Source: Bdellovibrionia bacterium (lineage in GTDB: Bacteria; Bdellovibrionota; Bdellovibrionia; Bdellovibrionales; JAGQZY01). From it: a stretch of 64,000 nucleotides of DNA. The notes beneath the pieces are model-generated. The model ran no database searches and had not been told where the DNA came from. It was given only the letters and a program-made list of their open reading frames with translations. Shown piece after piece: positions 43,194 through 52,584 of this stretch (positions within the stretch are counted from its first letter, which is position 1; each line of letters begins with the position of its first letter). The translations under genes were made by a program, and so were the position numbers. The DNA lies in contig JAUICP010000002.1 in the NCBI GenBank assembly GCA_030427805.1, positions 682,001 to 746,000 of the forward strand. Direction: 5' to 3'.

Positions 43194-44594
43194 ATGAAGT
43201 CACGCGTTTTTACTAATCGAACTCTGAATCTGCGAAAAATCAAATATATTGGCCTAGATATGGATCATACCTTGGTGAAATACAATACCCAAGAATTCGA
43301 AGCCTTGGCCCATAAGTGTATGAAAGAAAAACTAATTAACCGGGGCTACCCTGACATAATTGGTGAATTGCCCTTTGAGTTTGAACAGGCGATCCGGGGC
43401 CTGGTTATTGATGAGGCCCGAGGTAACCTTCTTAAACTTTCTCGTCACGGAGCAATTAGAGCGAGTCGACACGGCACCAAACGAATGGACTTCCAAACCC
43501 AGCAACAAATATACACGGGAACCTATGTCGATTTAGGCGATCCAAATTTCTCAGCCATTGATACTGCTTTTTCCATTTCAGTAGCGGTTCTCTATTCGCA
43601 ACTTGTGGACTACAAACTGAAAAATCCAAGTCTTGAATTTCCTGAACATAAGACAATGTTCAATGATGTTGTCGATGTTCTCGACGAGTCCCACCGTGAC
43701 GGCTCTATTAAAAATGTTGTCGCTAAAAATTTGGACAAATATATTTTAAAAAACGAAAAAGTAGTAGAAGGTTTAGAGCGATTTGTTCGCCATGACAAAA
43801 AAATATTCATCGTTACAAATTCTGACTTTCACTACACTAAACTTCTTCTCGACTACGCTGTTTCACCTTTTTTGAAAGATCATAAGTCGTGGATGGACCT
43901 CTTTTTTATCGTTATCACATTTTCACAGAAACCCCGTTTCTTCTTTGATAACTTACGATTTCTCAAAGTCGACCCTAAAGATGGTTCAATGACTAATATG
44001 GAAGAGAAACTCACGGCCGGTATTTACCAGGGTGGGTGTGCTGATGTCTTTGAGGCTGATTTAGAACTCAAGGGAGAAGACATTTTATATGTAGGTGACC
44101 ATATCTATGGCGATATTGTCCGTTTAAAGAAGGACTGTAACTGGAGAACGGCCTTAGTCGTTGAGGAACTAGATGATGAACTTAAAAAAATGGAGCATGC
44201 AAAGCCTCTACAAGATCAAATTCGTGCCTTGATGGAGGATAAAGAACCATTGGAGTTTGAACTTGTTGATCTTATTTCTAAAAAAATTGAAGACTCAGAT
44301 AATTCCAAGGACGAAAAAATCGAAGCACTCCAGAGTCAAATTAGTGAACTCGACAAAAAAATCAGTCCGCTCATTAAACAACAGGCTTCTATTTTCAATC
44401 ACCATTGGGGCGAGGTCATGCGCGCGGGTAACGAAGAAAGTTATTTCGCCCATCAAGTCGATCGATTTGCTGACATCTACATGCCCAATTTAGCCGATCT
44501 CCTTTCGCTCTCTCCAAGAACTTATTTTAGAGCTAAAAGAAGACCTCTAGCACACGAACTTGCTCTGTCACTAGTACTTGACGAAGAAACTTAA
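43194..44594 (+). CDS. HAD-superfamily 5'-nucleotidase (HAD-IG, cN-II-like)
   Basis: 466 residues. HAD motif 1: IGLDMDHTLVKYN (nucleophile Asp and second Asp at about 23/25). Motif 2: KIFIVTNSDFHYT. Motif 3/4: ILYVGDHIYGDIVRLKKDCNWRTALV. This arrangement matches the HAD-IG 5'-nucleotidases related to cytosolic nucleotidase II. A coiled-coil stretch (about 355-405) near the C-terminus is typical. It hydrolyses nucleoside 5'-monophosphates; base preference cannot be read. It overlaps the convergent downstream gene by 4 bases. Confidence 0.92.
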   Translation: MKSRVFTNRTLNLRKIKYIGLDMDHTLVKYNTQEFEALAHKCMKEKLINRGYPDIIGELPFEFEQAIRGLVIDEARGNLLKLSRHGAIRASRHGTKRMDFQTQQQIYTGTYVDLGDPNFSAIDTAFSISVAVLYSQLVDYKLKNPSLEFPEHKTMFNDVVDVLDESHRDGSIKNVVAKNLDKYILKNEKVVEGLERFVRHDKKIFIVTNSDFHYTKLLLDYAVSPFLKDHKSWMDLFFIVITFSQKPRFFFDNLRFLKVDPKDGSMTNMEEKLTAGIYQGGCADVFEADLELKGEDILYVGDHIYGDIVRLKKDCNWRTALVVEELDDELKKMEHAKPLQDQIRALMEDKEPLEFELVDLISKKIEDSDNSKDEKIEALQSQISELDKKISPLIKQQASIFNHHWGEVMRAGNEESYFAHQVDRFADIYMPNLADLLSLSPRTYFRAKRRPLAHELALSLVLDEET

Positions 44595-45325
44595 TTCTTG
44601 GGAAGGGAGATATAAATAAGGAAATCTCCCTTGGCCACCTGGTCGGCAGCAGCAACAATTCCCTTTTTCTCGTAGTGCTTTTTTCGATAAATACTTCGCG
44701 ATTTCTTTAGAAGAAAGCAGCCAATTCGACCCGAGCCACTCGCCGTTGCCCCTTGGGTTTCACAACTGGGAGAAATGAGTTCCTCTTGATCATGCTTTAA
44801 TGCAAAGTTAAAAACTGAAAAAGAAAAAGTATTTAATTTCATTTTTTCTAAAATATACTGAGTCATACTTTTTTCAGGAATCGTACTGGAATAGTTATTA
44901 AGCGTGAGTAGTAAAACTCTCTGCTTATTAAGATTAGCCTGCTCCAATAAGCTAAGGAGCGCTTTGGTATTCCGCTGCAAATCCAGAACTTGACCCTTCG
45001 AAAATGGATTAAAGCCCAAAGTACTATCAACGATGATGTGATCAAAAGTCAGCCCCTCCGCCTGAGCTGTCTTCAAGAAGCCACTGGGAATTTCACGGTG
45101 ATTGACCTGAACTGGATCGACGCCAAAGACAACAATTGGAGCTTTCTTTAAATCGGCAAATAATCGCCGATAAAGAACTGCACCTATTTGTTCTGATTTT
45201 TCGAATTCCGTGGGCCCCATCAGGCGAATGGGTTTTGGCCCCATTCCAAAGCGAATCGTCAAAAAAAGGAGAGAAGAAAGAACTGTACTTAAAATTAACC
45301 AATACCACCATTTCATGGCGACCAT
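44591..45325 (-). CDS. Membrane-anchored protein of unknown function
   Basis: 244 residues. One N-terminal membrane helix (about 5-25: WWYWLILSTVLSSLLFLTI) is followed by a soluble domain that would face the periplasm. Alternating hydrophobic strands (PIVVFGVDP, HIIVDSTLGFN, RVLLLTLNNYSS) suggest an alpha/beta fold like SGNH or phosphatase-type domains, but I see no catalytic motif. No family recognised. Divergent from the pantothenate operon. Confidence 0.68.
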   Translation of the reverse strand: MVAMKWWYWLILSTVLSSLLFLTIRFGMGPKPIRLMGPTEFEKSEQIGAVLYRRLFADLKKAPIVVFGVDPVQVNHREIPSGFLKTAQAEGLTFDHIIVDSTLGFNPFSKGQVLDLQRNTKALLSLLEQANLNKQRVLLLTLNNYSSTIPEKSMTQYILEKMKLNTFSFSVFNFALKHDQEELISPSCETQGATASGSGRIGCFLLKKSRSIYRKKHYEKKGIVAAADQVAKGDFLIYISLPKN

Positions 45326-45460
45326 CTTCTTCGGACCGGAAAAAAAGTCAAGCCGTGTTATCTACTTTTCATTTTACCGTTTTAGGGGTAAGACCTACTT
45401 GTTCTTAAGGAGAATTTACGCGTTGTAGCAATTTTCTTTGAACAATGGAGGACTTGATCC

Positions 45461-46171
45461 GTGGGACAGGTACCGCAAACTGAATACCTAATTATTGGCC
45501 GTGGCCGCTTGGCCAGTCATATAGCTCACTATATGAATCTTTGTGATATTCCATTTCATCAATGGGATCGCAGTGCAGAGCACGCTCTCGAATCCATTTC
45601 AAATCGTTATCAAAAATTACTTTTTCTAATTTCGGATGATGCCATCGAAGGACTCGCAAGTCGTTTGCAAAAAGGCAAAGATCAACTCTTTATTCACATG
45701 TCTGGCGCGATTCACGCTGACTCGTTGATTTCTTGCCACCCCTTGTGCACTTTTGGAACTGAGTTTTATTCCAAAGAGTTTTATGAGTCGATTCCATTCA
45801 TAGTAAGCCACAACACTTCCGAATCCCCCCAGCTTTTTCCACAACTTAAAAATCCTCAATACTTTTTGCCTGCTGAAAACAAAGCTAAGTATCACGCCCT
45901 TTGTAGTATGGCTGCCAATTTTTCGCAGATGATGTGGATAAAGTTGTTTAATTCTTTTGAAAGTGACCTTGGCTTACCAAAAGAAGCGGCCCACGCTCTT
46001 CTCAAAAAAACCTTTGAAAACCTTTTACAAAAGCCGAACTTAGCTTTAACGGGCCCTATGGCTCGCGGAGACAGCGAAGTTATTCAAAAGCATATTCAAT
46101 CATTAGAAAATGATTCGTTCTTACCCATTTATAAAAGTTTTGCCGAAAATTATTCGAGTTTGGATCTTTAA
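45461..46171 (+). CDS. Rossmann/DUF2520-type oxidoreductase, probable ketopantoate reductase (PanG-like)
   Basis: 236 residues. N-terminal NAD(P)-binding segment EYLIIGRGRLASHIAHYM (a GxGxxA/S variant). The mid region LFIHMSGAIHAD, CHPLCTFG, and a C-terminal helical domain containing ALTGPMARGDSEVIQKHI fit the Rossmann-like/DUF2520 group. It is the first gene of an operon that otherwise contains panB, panC, coaBC, coaX and panD but no panE, so it is the natural candidate for the missing ketopantoate reductase, as described for PanG of Francisella. Start is GTG at 45461 with GGAGGAC upstream. Function is an inference from context and family. Confidence 0.7.
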   Translation: MGQVPQTEYLIIGRGRLASHIAHYMNLCDIPFHQWDRSAEHALESISNRYQKLLFLISDDAIEGLASRLQKGKDQLFIHMSGAIHADSLISCHPLCTFGTEFYSKEFYESIPFIVSHNTSESPQLFPQLKNPQYFLPAENKAKYHALCSMAANFSQMMWIKLFNSFESDLGLPKEAAHALLKKTFENLLQKPNLALTGPMARGDSEVIQKHIQSLENDSFLPIYKSFAENYSSLDL

Positions 46172-46969
46172 ATGAAAAGCATTACCGACTTCCAAAAATA
46201 CAAACAACAGAATAAGAAAATTTCTATGCTCACCTGCTACGATGCTTGGAGTGCATCTATTCTCAGCCAAACTGATATTGATTGTCTCCTCGTCGGTGAC
46301 AGTGTGGCGATGATTGCCCATGGCCACGACTCAACTATTCATGCCGATCTTGAAATGATGGCCCTTCACACAAAGGCCGTCCATCGCAAAGCGAGTAATA
46401 AGTTTATCGTAACCGATTTGCCATTCATGAGTATTCACAAAGGAATGACACCAGCCATGGAAGCCGTTGAGGCACTCACTCGATCGGGAGCGAAAGCTCT
46501 AAAAATTGAGGGCATTGAAGCTAATAAAGATGTAATACGACAATCCATAAAATCTGGTGTTCCAATTATGGGTCACATTGGTTTGCTTCCACAAAGTGTT
46601 AATTTAACCGGGGGTTACCGTATTCAAGGCAAAGATAATTCCTCTGCCGAATTCATTAAAAGTGAAGCCCGCCTAGCAATGGATTTGGGATGTTTTGCCG
46701 TGGTTCTTGAATGTATACCCACACTATTGGCAAAAGAAATCAGCGAAGATATTTTAATCCCCACAATAGGAATTGGTGCTGGGCCTTTCTGTGACGGACA
46801 GGTCCTAGTGCTACAAGATATGCTTGGAGCACAAACTGAATTGTCACCGCGTTTCGTAAGAAACTATTCAAGCGTTAAAGAAGATTGGATTAAACAAATT
46901 AATCACTTCGATCAAGATATTAAGTCTTCGAACTTTCCGGCCAAAGGAGAGAGCTACTTATGGCAGTAG
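46172..46969 (+). CDS. panB: 3-methyl-2-oxobutanoate hydroxymethyltransferase
   Basis: 265 residues. Converts 2-ketoisovalerate plus methylene-tetrahydrofolate to ketopantoate. Motifs: SMLTCYDAWSASI, CLLVGDSVAMIAHGHDSTI, VTDLPFMS, ALKIEG, MGHIGLLPQSVN, FAVVLECIP, and TIGIGAGPFCDGQVLVLQDMLG. Complete, normal length. The ATG directly follows the stop of the panG-like gene, and the 3' end overlaps panC by 10 bases. Cytoplasmic. Confidence 0.97.
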   Translation: MKSITDFQKYKQQNKKISMLTCYDAWSASILSQTDIDCLLVGDSVAMIAHGHDSTIHADLEMMALHTKAVHRKASNKFIVTDLPFMSIHKGMTPAMEAVEALTRSGAKALKIEGIEANKDVIRQSIKSGVPIMGHIGLLPQSVNLTGGYRIQGKDNSSAEFIKSEARLAMDLGCFAVVLECIPTLLAKEISEDILIPTIGIGAGPFCDGQVLVLQDMLGAQTELSPRFVRNYSSVKEDWIKQINHFDQDIKSSNFPAKGESYLWQ

Positions 46970-47736
46970 TCATCGCAGACCCTATTGAATACAGAAACTA
47001 TTGCCTTCAATATAAAGAAAAAGGCTTTAGCATTGGATTTGTACCTACGATGGGGGCACTTCACAAGGGGCACTTGGAACTTGTAAAAAAGGCCCGCCGA
47101 GAAAACGACCTCTGTGCCGTAAGCATATTCGTAAATCCAACGCAATTCGATGATCAAAAGGATCTTAACGAATATCCAGATCATTTTGATGATGATCTAA
47201 AAAAACTTGAAAGTTTAGATATCGATTGCGTTTTTGCTCCCTACCCATCAGCTATGTATCCCAGAGATTACAATTTTAGAGTTACTGAAAGCCAATTGAG
47301 TAAAAAACTATGTGGGCAATATAGAATTGGCCATTTTGATGGAGTTCTCTCTGTTGTTCTCAAATTACTTAATTTAAGCCAAGCAGATCGAGCTTATTTT
47401 GGCGAAAAAGACTACCAACAGTACCTATTAATAAAAGATATGGTGGAGGCTTTTTTTCTAAACACTGAGATAGTTCCTGTAGGAATTATCAGAGAAGAAT
47501 CTGGATTAGCCATGAGTTCTCGCAATCAACGACTCAGTAAGGATGGCCGGACTAAAGCGGCAAGACTTTTCTTTCATCTCAATGAGTCTGTTCGAAATAA
47601 TAGGAGTGCCAAAGAGGCAAAACAAAATCTAATAGGCGAGGGTTTTGAAGTGCAATATGTTGAAGACTTTGAAAATAGACGTTTCGCCGCAGTTTTCTTA
47701 GAGGGGGTTAGACTCATTGACAACGTTAGCCTCTAA
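46960..47736 (+). CDS. panC: Pantoate--beta-alanine ligase
   Basis: 258 residues. ATP-dependent synthesis of pantothenate. Motifs: IGFVPTMGALHKGHLELVKKA (HIGH-type), VSIFVNPTQF, QADRAYFGEKDYQQY, and GLAMSSRNQRLS (KMSKS-like). Slightly shorter than the E. coli enzyme (283), with a compact C-terminal dimer domain. It overlaps panB by 10 bases and coaBC by 20, a sign of tight coupling. Confidence 0.96.
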   Translation: MAVVIADPIEYRNYCLQYKEKGFSIGFVPTMGALHKGHLELVKKARRENDLCAVSIFVNPTQFDDQKDLNEYPDHFDDDLKKLESLDIDCVFAPYPSAMYPRDYNFRVTESQLSKKLCGQYRIGHFDGVLSVVLKLLNLSQADRAYFGEKDYQQYLLIKDMVEAFFLNTEIVPVGIIREESGLAMSSRNQRLSKDGRTKAARLFFHLNESVRNNRSAKEAKQNLIGEGFEVQYVEDFENRRFAAVFLEGVRLIDNVSL

Positions 47737-48937
47737 TATTCTGTTTAAAGTGTCGGGTTCTATCGCTGGATTCAAAGCTGCTGAACTTGTTTCGAGCCTC
47801 GCCAAAGACGGACACAATATCAAAGTAATGGCTTCTAAGAATTCCATTAATTTTGTTGGGACCAACACTTGGCAAGGGATTACTGGAAATCAAGTTTACT
47901 CAGAGCAATTTCCCAACAGTCAGGGGATTGATCATATTGACCTCAATCGATGGGCAGACATTGTGGTTCTCTGCCCCGCTACAGCTGCTCGAATTAACCA
48001 AATGGCAACTGGAGTTTCTTCAGACCTGTTGGGTGACTCTTACCTCACACATGACTTTAAAAAACCCTATATTTTGTTCCCTGCCATGAATTGGGCCATG
48101 CTCGAACACCCAGCCACGCAAAGATCCATAAAGCTGTTAACCGACTATGGCATCCAAGTTGAAAAAACTGAAAGTGGTTTATTGGCCTGCCAAGAATCCG
48201 GAAATGGAAGACTTCTCCCTGTCGAAAAAATGAAACTCATTATCGAAAGAGCTCTTGGAAAAGGAAAGAATCCGACAAATAAAATATTAGTTACTGCAGG
48301 AGGAACTTCTGACCCAATTGATCAGGTTAGAAATTTAACAAATACAAGTACAGGACAAACGGGCTTAGCTCTTGCGAACCATCTTTATCGACAGGGAAGC
48401 TATGTTCAATTGGTTACAAGCAGAGATAGTGGATTCATGGAAAGTGTTAAGAGATTTAAAACTTCCAATGAACTCTACAAAATAGTCCTCGATGAAGTAA
48501 GAAGTAACTACGATTATATTTTTATGGCTGCTGCGATCTCTGATTTTGAATTACCAGACGACACTCATGTAATAGGAAAAATTTCTTCGCAAGAGGACCT
48601 ACATATTAAACTTGTTCCTCGAAAAAAACTCATTGAACTTATAGAGCAAGTAAAGCCTAGAAAAACCAAAATAGTTGCTTTCAAACTGACTGCAAATGCA
48701 GACTCAGAGGAGAAATTGAATTCTATTGAGAAACTCTTTCAATACCCTTCAGTGGAGTACGTCATTCATAATGATATGCGCGAAATTGATAAGACTGCGG
48801 GTAAACACACTTTTAACCTTTTTGATCGACAACTCAAACTCATTCACAGTTTTGACACAATTGAAGCCTGCTCTAATTATATTCTCAATAAAGAAAATCC
48901 GCCATTTAGCCCCAGAGAAGAAAGGACGACTCTATGA
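47717..48937 (+). CDS. coaBC: Bifunctional phosphopantothenoylcysteine decarboxylase/synthetase
   Basis: 406 residues. The CoaC half (1-185) has the flavoprotein start KVSGSIAGFKAAELVSSL, HIDLNRWADIVVLCPATAARIN (active His), and PAMNWAMLEHPATQ, with the Cys-containing lid LLACQESGNGRLL. The CoaB half (about 190-400) has ILVTAGGTSDPIDQVRNLTN, where most CoaB has TAGPTxEPIDPVRxIxN. Its next stretch is STGQTG instead of SSGKMG, and KNPDIL is replaced by VPRKKL. The Asn of NLTN and the Lys of GKI are kept. Start is TTG at 47717 with GAGGGGG upstream. The reaction adds Cys to phosphopantothenate and decarboxylates it. Confidence 0.92.
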   Translation: MTTLASNILFKVSGSIAGFKAAELVSSLAKDGHNIKVMASKNSINFVGTNTWQGITGNQVYSEQFPNSQGIDHIDLNRWADIVVLCPATAARINQMATGVSSDLLGDSYLTHDFKKPYILFPAMNWAMLEHPATQRSIKLLTDYGIQVEKTESGLLACQESGNGRLLPVEKMKLIIERALGKGKNPTNKILVTAGGTSDPIDQVRNLTNTSTGQTGLALANHLYRQGSYVQLVTSRDSGFMESVKRFKTSNELYKIVLDEVRSNYDYIFMAAAISDFELPDDTHVIGKISSQEDLHIKLVPRKKLIELIEQVKPRKTKIVAFKLTANADSEEKLNSIEKLFQYPSVEYVIHNDMREIDKTAGKHTFNLFDRQLKLIHSFDTIEACSNYILNKENPPFSPREERTTL

Positions 48938-49704
48938 TTCTTTGTATCGATATCGGAAACACTCAGCTTTATGCTGGCGTTTTTAAAGACGGCCAAATTG
49001 CCGTCCGATTTCGCATGTCTTCGGTGAAAGGAAAGTCCTCCGATGAAATCGGTATTTTCCTAACTTCGGCTTTGCGAGAAAATGAGATCGACCCAAGCCA
49101 AATTGAAAAAATCTCGGTCTGTACTGTTGTGCCTGAAGTCGTCCACGCGCTAAAAGGTGCATGTATAAAGTATTTTAACAAAGAGGCTTTTTTCGTAGAT
49201 GTTGGAACAAAAACAGGACTTAAAATAAAGTACAAAAATCCTGCTGAAGTAGGCGCGGATCGAATAGCCAATGCCATGGCAGCAATTGAGCAATTTCCAG
49301 AAAAGAACTTAATCATTGTCGACTTCGGAACGGCAACTACTTTTGATGCCATCTCCTCTAATAAGGATTACCTCGGCGGTATCATCATCCCAGGCGTTAA
49401 ATTGAGTATGACCTCACTTTACACAAATACCTCAAAATTACCGCCCGTCGAAATCAAAGAGCCGGCACAAGTCGTAGGACGAACAACAGTAGAGAGCATC
49501 CAGTCTGGACTTTATTTCGGGCAAATCGGGATGATCTCATACTTTGTAGATAAAATAAGCAAAGAAGCTTTTCCGAACTCTGACGTTCTCGTCATCGGAA
49601 CGGGAGGCATGTCCAATCTATTTTTTAAAGAGTCTCTATTTCATGTTCATGAACCTGACTTAATTTTACTTGGCCTCAAACGAGCCCTTGAATTGAACTG
49701 TTAA
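48934..49704 (+). CDS. coaX: Type III pantothenate kinase
   Basis: 256 residues of the ASKHA fold. Motifs: [16 protein letters not shown] (phosphate 1), [26 protein letters not shown] (phosphate 2), and [12 protein letters not shown]. Phosphorylates pantothenate; CoaX is insensitive to CoA feedback and needs a monovalent cation. It overlaps coaBC by 4 bases (ATGA). Normal length. Confidence 0.96.
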   Translation: MILCIDIGNTQLYAGVFKDGQIAVRFRMSSVKGKSSDEIGIFLTSALRENEIDPSQIEKISVCTVVPEVVHALKGACIKYFNKEAFFVDVGTKTGLKIKYKNPAEVGADRIANAMAAIEQFPEKNLIIVDFGTATTFDAISSNKDYLGGIIIPGVKLSMTSLYTNTSKLPPVEIKEPAQVVGRTTVESIQSGLYFGQIGMISYFVDKISKEAFPNSDVLVIGTGGMSNLFFKESLFHVHEPDLILLGLKRALELNC

Positions 49705-49720
49705 TCGAATTGAGGAAAAT

Positions 49721-50071
49721 ATGACTATTTCACTTTTAAAATCTAAAATTCACCGCGCTACTGTAACAGATGCTAACCTCAACTATGAAGGATCTATTAG
49801 CATTGATCGCTCGCTCTGTGATATCGCTCACCTCCGTCCCTACGAACGGGTGGAAATTTACAATTGTAATAATGGCGCTCGCTTTTCAACCTATGTCATA
49901 TACGGCGACAAAGGCGAAATCTGCCTCAATGGAGCAGCTGCTCGCCATGCTCACTCTGGAGACCTGGTGATCATCGCTTCATACGCACAAATGACCGACA
50001 GCGAGGCCTCAGAACACAAACCTCAATTGGTTTTTGTCGATGAAGAAAACAAACCTAAATCTCTGGACTAG
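49721..50071 (+). CDS. panD: Aspartate 1-decarboxylase precursor
   Basis: 116 residues. Makes beta-alanine for panC. The self-processing site is YEGSISID (cleavage between Gly and Ser to form the pyruvoyl group). Other conserved elements are [28 protein letters not shown] and [18 protein letters not shown]. Last gene of the pantothenate/CoA operon; RBS GAGGAAAA. Its processing factor is unknown here. It ends 5 bases from the convergent gene on the minus strand. Confidence 0.96.
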   Translation: MTISLLKSKIHRATVTDANLNYEGSISIDRSLCDIAHLRPYERVEIYNCNNGARFSTYVIYGDKGEICLNGAAARHAHSGDLVIIASYAQMTDSEASEHKPQLVFVDEENKPKSLD

Positions 50072-50076
50072 TAATA

Positions 50077-51642
50077 TTACTGTTTTTGAAAACTTGGGAG
50101 CGCCGGCGTGCTCCCGTTACGGACACCTCGGACTGCCGTCCCTGGGTTATTGCTATAAAAGAAGCTTAGGCTCGGGTACCACACGAGACTTTTAAATCCC
50201 AGTTTAACGTCCAAGGGTGACAAGGCCATCGAATCGACCTTAAGGAAAAACTTTAAAACCAAGGGTTTTCTATTGGCTACCAGAGCTTGATTCAATAGTT
50301 TCGAATCGAAAAATAGAAAATCGAGACGCGGGTTTCTCTTCGAAAAACTAAAAAGAATATCATTGGTTCTAAAGGCCCTAAATTCGACAAATTGATCCGT
50401 TGTACACTGTTTGACCCACACAAAAAATTCACCCTCGATTTTTCTCGCAATTAATCCTTCGGTCGAAGGCCACTCACATGAGTCGTATATGTGATACTGA
50501 ATATCACTATCCTCAATGACTAACTTCATTTTTGACCCTGAAGGAAATACCTCGATGAGGTCTCCCTGGCGGATAAACGCTAGTCGACTACTTTCTTCGA
50601 GTAACTGAGCAAAGCTATTCCTCGCTTCATTAGTTTGAAGAAGCTCAAAATCCGAACCGAGATCCACCAAAAAATTCCTCTTGGTCGAACTCGCGCGAAT
50701 TTTCTGATAAAGATTCCTTGATCGGTCGGCAGTTAAGGACTCCGACATATCGATGTCAAAAAAATGGAGGACTAAATCGTCAATAAGTGCTTGCGCCTCT
50801 TTGTCCGAGTAAATCTTTTCATTGGGAAGCTCATATTGAACTAAGTCTTTGTCGTATCGGTCTAACTTTTGGATCAAGGACTTAACAATTTCAGGCTGCT
50901 TAGACCAGCTCCACAAACCAAGATACTCCAAAAACAAACTCCCCACATATCTCCGTAAAGAAAGTAAGCTCCAGGTATTAGTAATGGAGTTAGCACCGTT
51001 CTCATCAGCCAACTTATTGATCGAATCGCAGAAGTTAACATACTCAAGTGGATATAAATGAACTCTACAAACCTCTTCGATCGGCGCTAATTCTGCCAAC
51101 CACGGCTTCAAAGAGGAAAAATCAATAACAGTTGATGCATGTACCTGCTTTATCTGTAATTTGTTTTCTTGGTAAAGGTGAATAAAGTCAGAAAATATCG
51201 TCAATAAAAACTGAGAATCTAGTGGCTTCCCTAAGTGTTGTTTCAGAAAAGCCTTGATAAAAGCAATTTTTGCCTGATCTTCGACCAGAAATAAGGCCAA
51301 CCCCATTTTAATCGAGTCATCTGAAACCTCATAGATCGAACTTCCCTTGACCAAGTCTACTTTTAAGGGCTTCTTAAAACCCCCAATCAGATCAAACGAA
51401 CTTTTGCTATTTTTTATGACTTTCAAAAGGCTGATTAATTCAATGCGAATATTCGAGGGCAAGTCACTGATATCAACAAGACTCTTTTCACCATGAATTC
51501 TCAGGGATTCTATAAAGGGAGGCAGCTGATAGTCTTTAATTCGTTGATTGTAATTAAATAGAAATACAAAACTCAAAAGTGCAAAAAGGAGAATCATCCC
51601 TAGAAACTTTAAAAGTTTAAATTGATTCTTACCTTCTGCCAC
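50077..51642 (-). CDS. Membrane-anchored protein of unknown function
   Basis: 521 residues. A single N-terminal membrane helix (about 11-27, LKFLGMILLFALLSFVFLF) is followed by a long soluble domain, probably periplasmic. The domain is rich in Leu, Phe, Lys and Ser with predicted helices; no motif is recognised. It starts immediately after the stop of the HMG-CoA lyase gene, so it is the last gene of the leucine-degradation transcript, but nothing shows a link to that pathway. Confidence 0.72.
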   Translation of the reverse strand: MAEGKNQFKLLKFLGMILLFALLSFVFLFNYNQRIKDYQLPPFIESLRIHGEKSLVDISDLPSNIRIELISLLKVIKNSKSSFDLIGGFKKPLKVDLVKGSSIYEVSDDSIKMGLALFLVEDQAKIAFIKAFLKQHLGKPLDSQFLLTIFSDFIHLYQENKLQIKQVHASTVIDFSSLKPWLAELAPIEEVCRVHLYPLEYVNFCDSINKLADENGANSITNTWSLLSLRRYVGSLFLEYLGLWSWSKQPEIVKSLIQKLDRYDKDLVQYELPNEKIYSDKEAQALIDDLVLHFFDIDMSESLTADRSRNLYQKIRASSTKRNFLVDLGSDFELLQTNEARNSFAQLLEESSRLAFIRQGDLIEVFPSGSKMKLVIEDSDIQYHIYDSCEWPSTEGLIARKIEGEFFVWVKQCTTDQFVEFRAFRTNDILFSFSKRNPRLDFLFFDSKLLNQALVANRKPLVLKFFLKVDSMALSPLDVKLGFKSLVWYPSLSFFYSNNPGTAVRGVRNGSTPALPSFQKQ

Positions 51643-52584
51643 TTAAAGCTTTCTCTTTTTAACAGGAACTCTTTTCGGTATTCCAGCTGCTCCGAGTTTT
51701 GAGGGTAGCGATCTTTTTACGTGTTTGGCCATCCAGTGATTAATCTTAATAAGTTCCGACAGATCGATTCCCGTTGAATAGCCCATGCGGTGTAAAGTAT
51801 ATATTAGATCTTCTGTGGCTATGTTTCCGGTCGCTGCAGGGGCGTAGGGGCAACCTCCAAGACCACCAAGACTTGAGTCAAAACTGGTTATACCCATCTG
51901 CAAGCTGATTAGGACATTTGCCAGGCCCGTACCGCGAGTGTCATGAAAGTGCATTGCAATCTTTTTTAAGGGGATTCTCTTTTCTATTTTTTTTAATATG
52001 CGCTCGACTTGCTTTGGATCAGCAACTCCGATTGTATCACCCAAAGAAACTTCGTAAGCCCCTAACTCTAACATTTTCTCGGTCAGTTTTACGATTTTTG
52101 CTTCTGAAACTTCACCTTCGAAAGGGCAACCGAAGACAGTACTCAAATAGGCTCGTACTCGAATTTTATTTTTCTTCGCCTCATCCGCAACCTGTTTAAA
52201 TTTTTTGAGGCTTTCATCGATACTACAGTTGATATTCATCTTAGAAAAAGACTCTGAAGCAGCGCCAAACACCGCCACTTCCTCAACATCAGACGCCAGG
52301 GCCAATTTCATTCCATAGCTATTTGGCACTAAGGCGCATAATTTGACATCTTTAGGTATGTTGCCCTGAGCCTTCATCGAGGCCATTTTTTTTGAAATCT
52401 TAGCAGATCCCGCCATCTGGGGAACCCACTTTTCAGAAACAAAAGCACCCGTCTCTATGTGCCTCACTCCAGAAGCAATTAGTTTTTTGATAAACTGAAT
52501 ACGAAGATTCGGAGTCAGTCTTACAACCTCATTTTGTAAGCCATCTCTCGGTCCAACTTCGTAAATTCGGATCTTCTTAGGCAT
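51643..52584 (-). CDS. liuE: Hydroxymethylglutaryl-CoA lyase
   Basis: 313 residues; TIM-barrel lyase splitting HMG-CoA into acetyl-CoA and acetoacetate, the last step of leucine degradation. Motifs: IYEVGPRDGLQNE (metal-binding Asp), FVSEKWVPQMAGS, SLGDTIGVADP, MHFHDTRGTGLANV (metal His pair) and the catalytic-Cys loop GGLGGCPYAPAATGNIATEDL. ATG at 52584 is preferred; it overlaps the BCCP gene stop by 8 bases. A basic C-terminal tail (KRVPVKKRKL) is extra. Confidence 0.94.
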   Translation of the reverse strand: MPKKIRIYEVGPRDGLQNEVVRLTPNLRIQFIKKLIASGVRHIETGAFVSEKWVPQMAGSAKISKKMASMKAQGNIPKDVKLCALVPNSYGMKLALASDVEEVAVFGAASESFSKMNINCSIDESLKKFKQVADEAKKNKIRVRAYLSTVFGCPFEGEVSEAKIVKLTEKMLELGAYEVSLGDTIGVADPKQVERILKKIEKRIPLKKIAMHFHDTRGTGLANVLISLQMGITSFDSSLGGLGGCPYAPAATGNIATEDLIYTLHRMGYSTGIDLSELIKINHWMAKHVKRSLPSKLGAAGIPKRVPVKKRKL

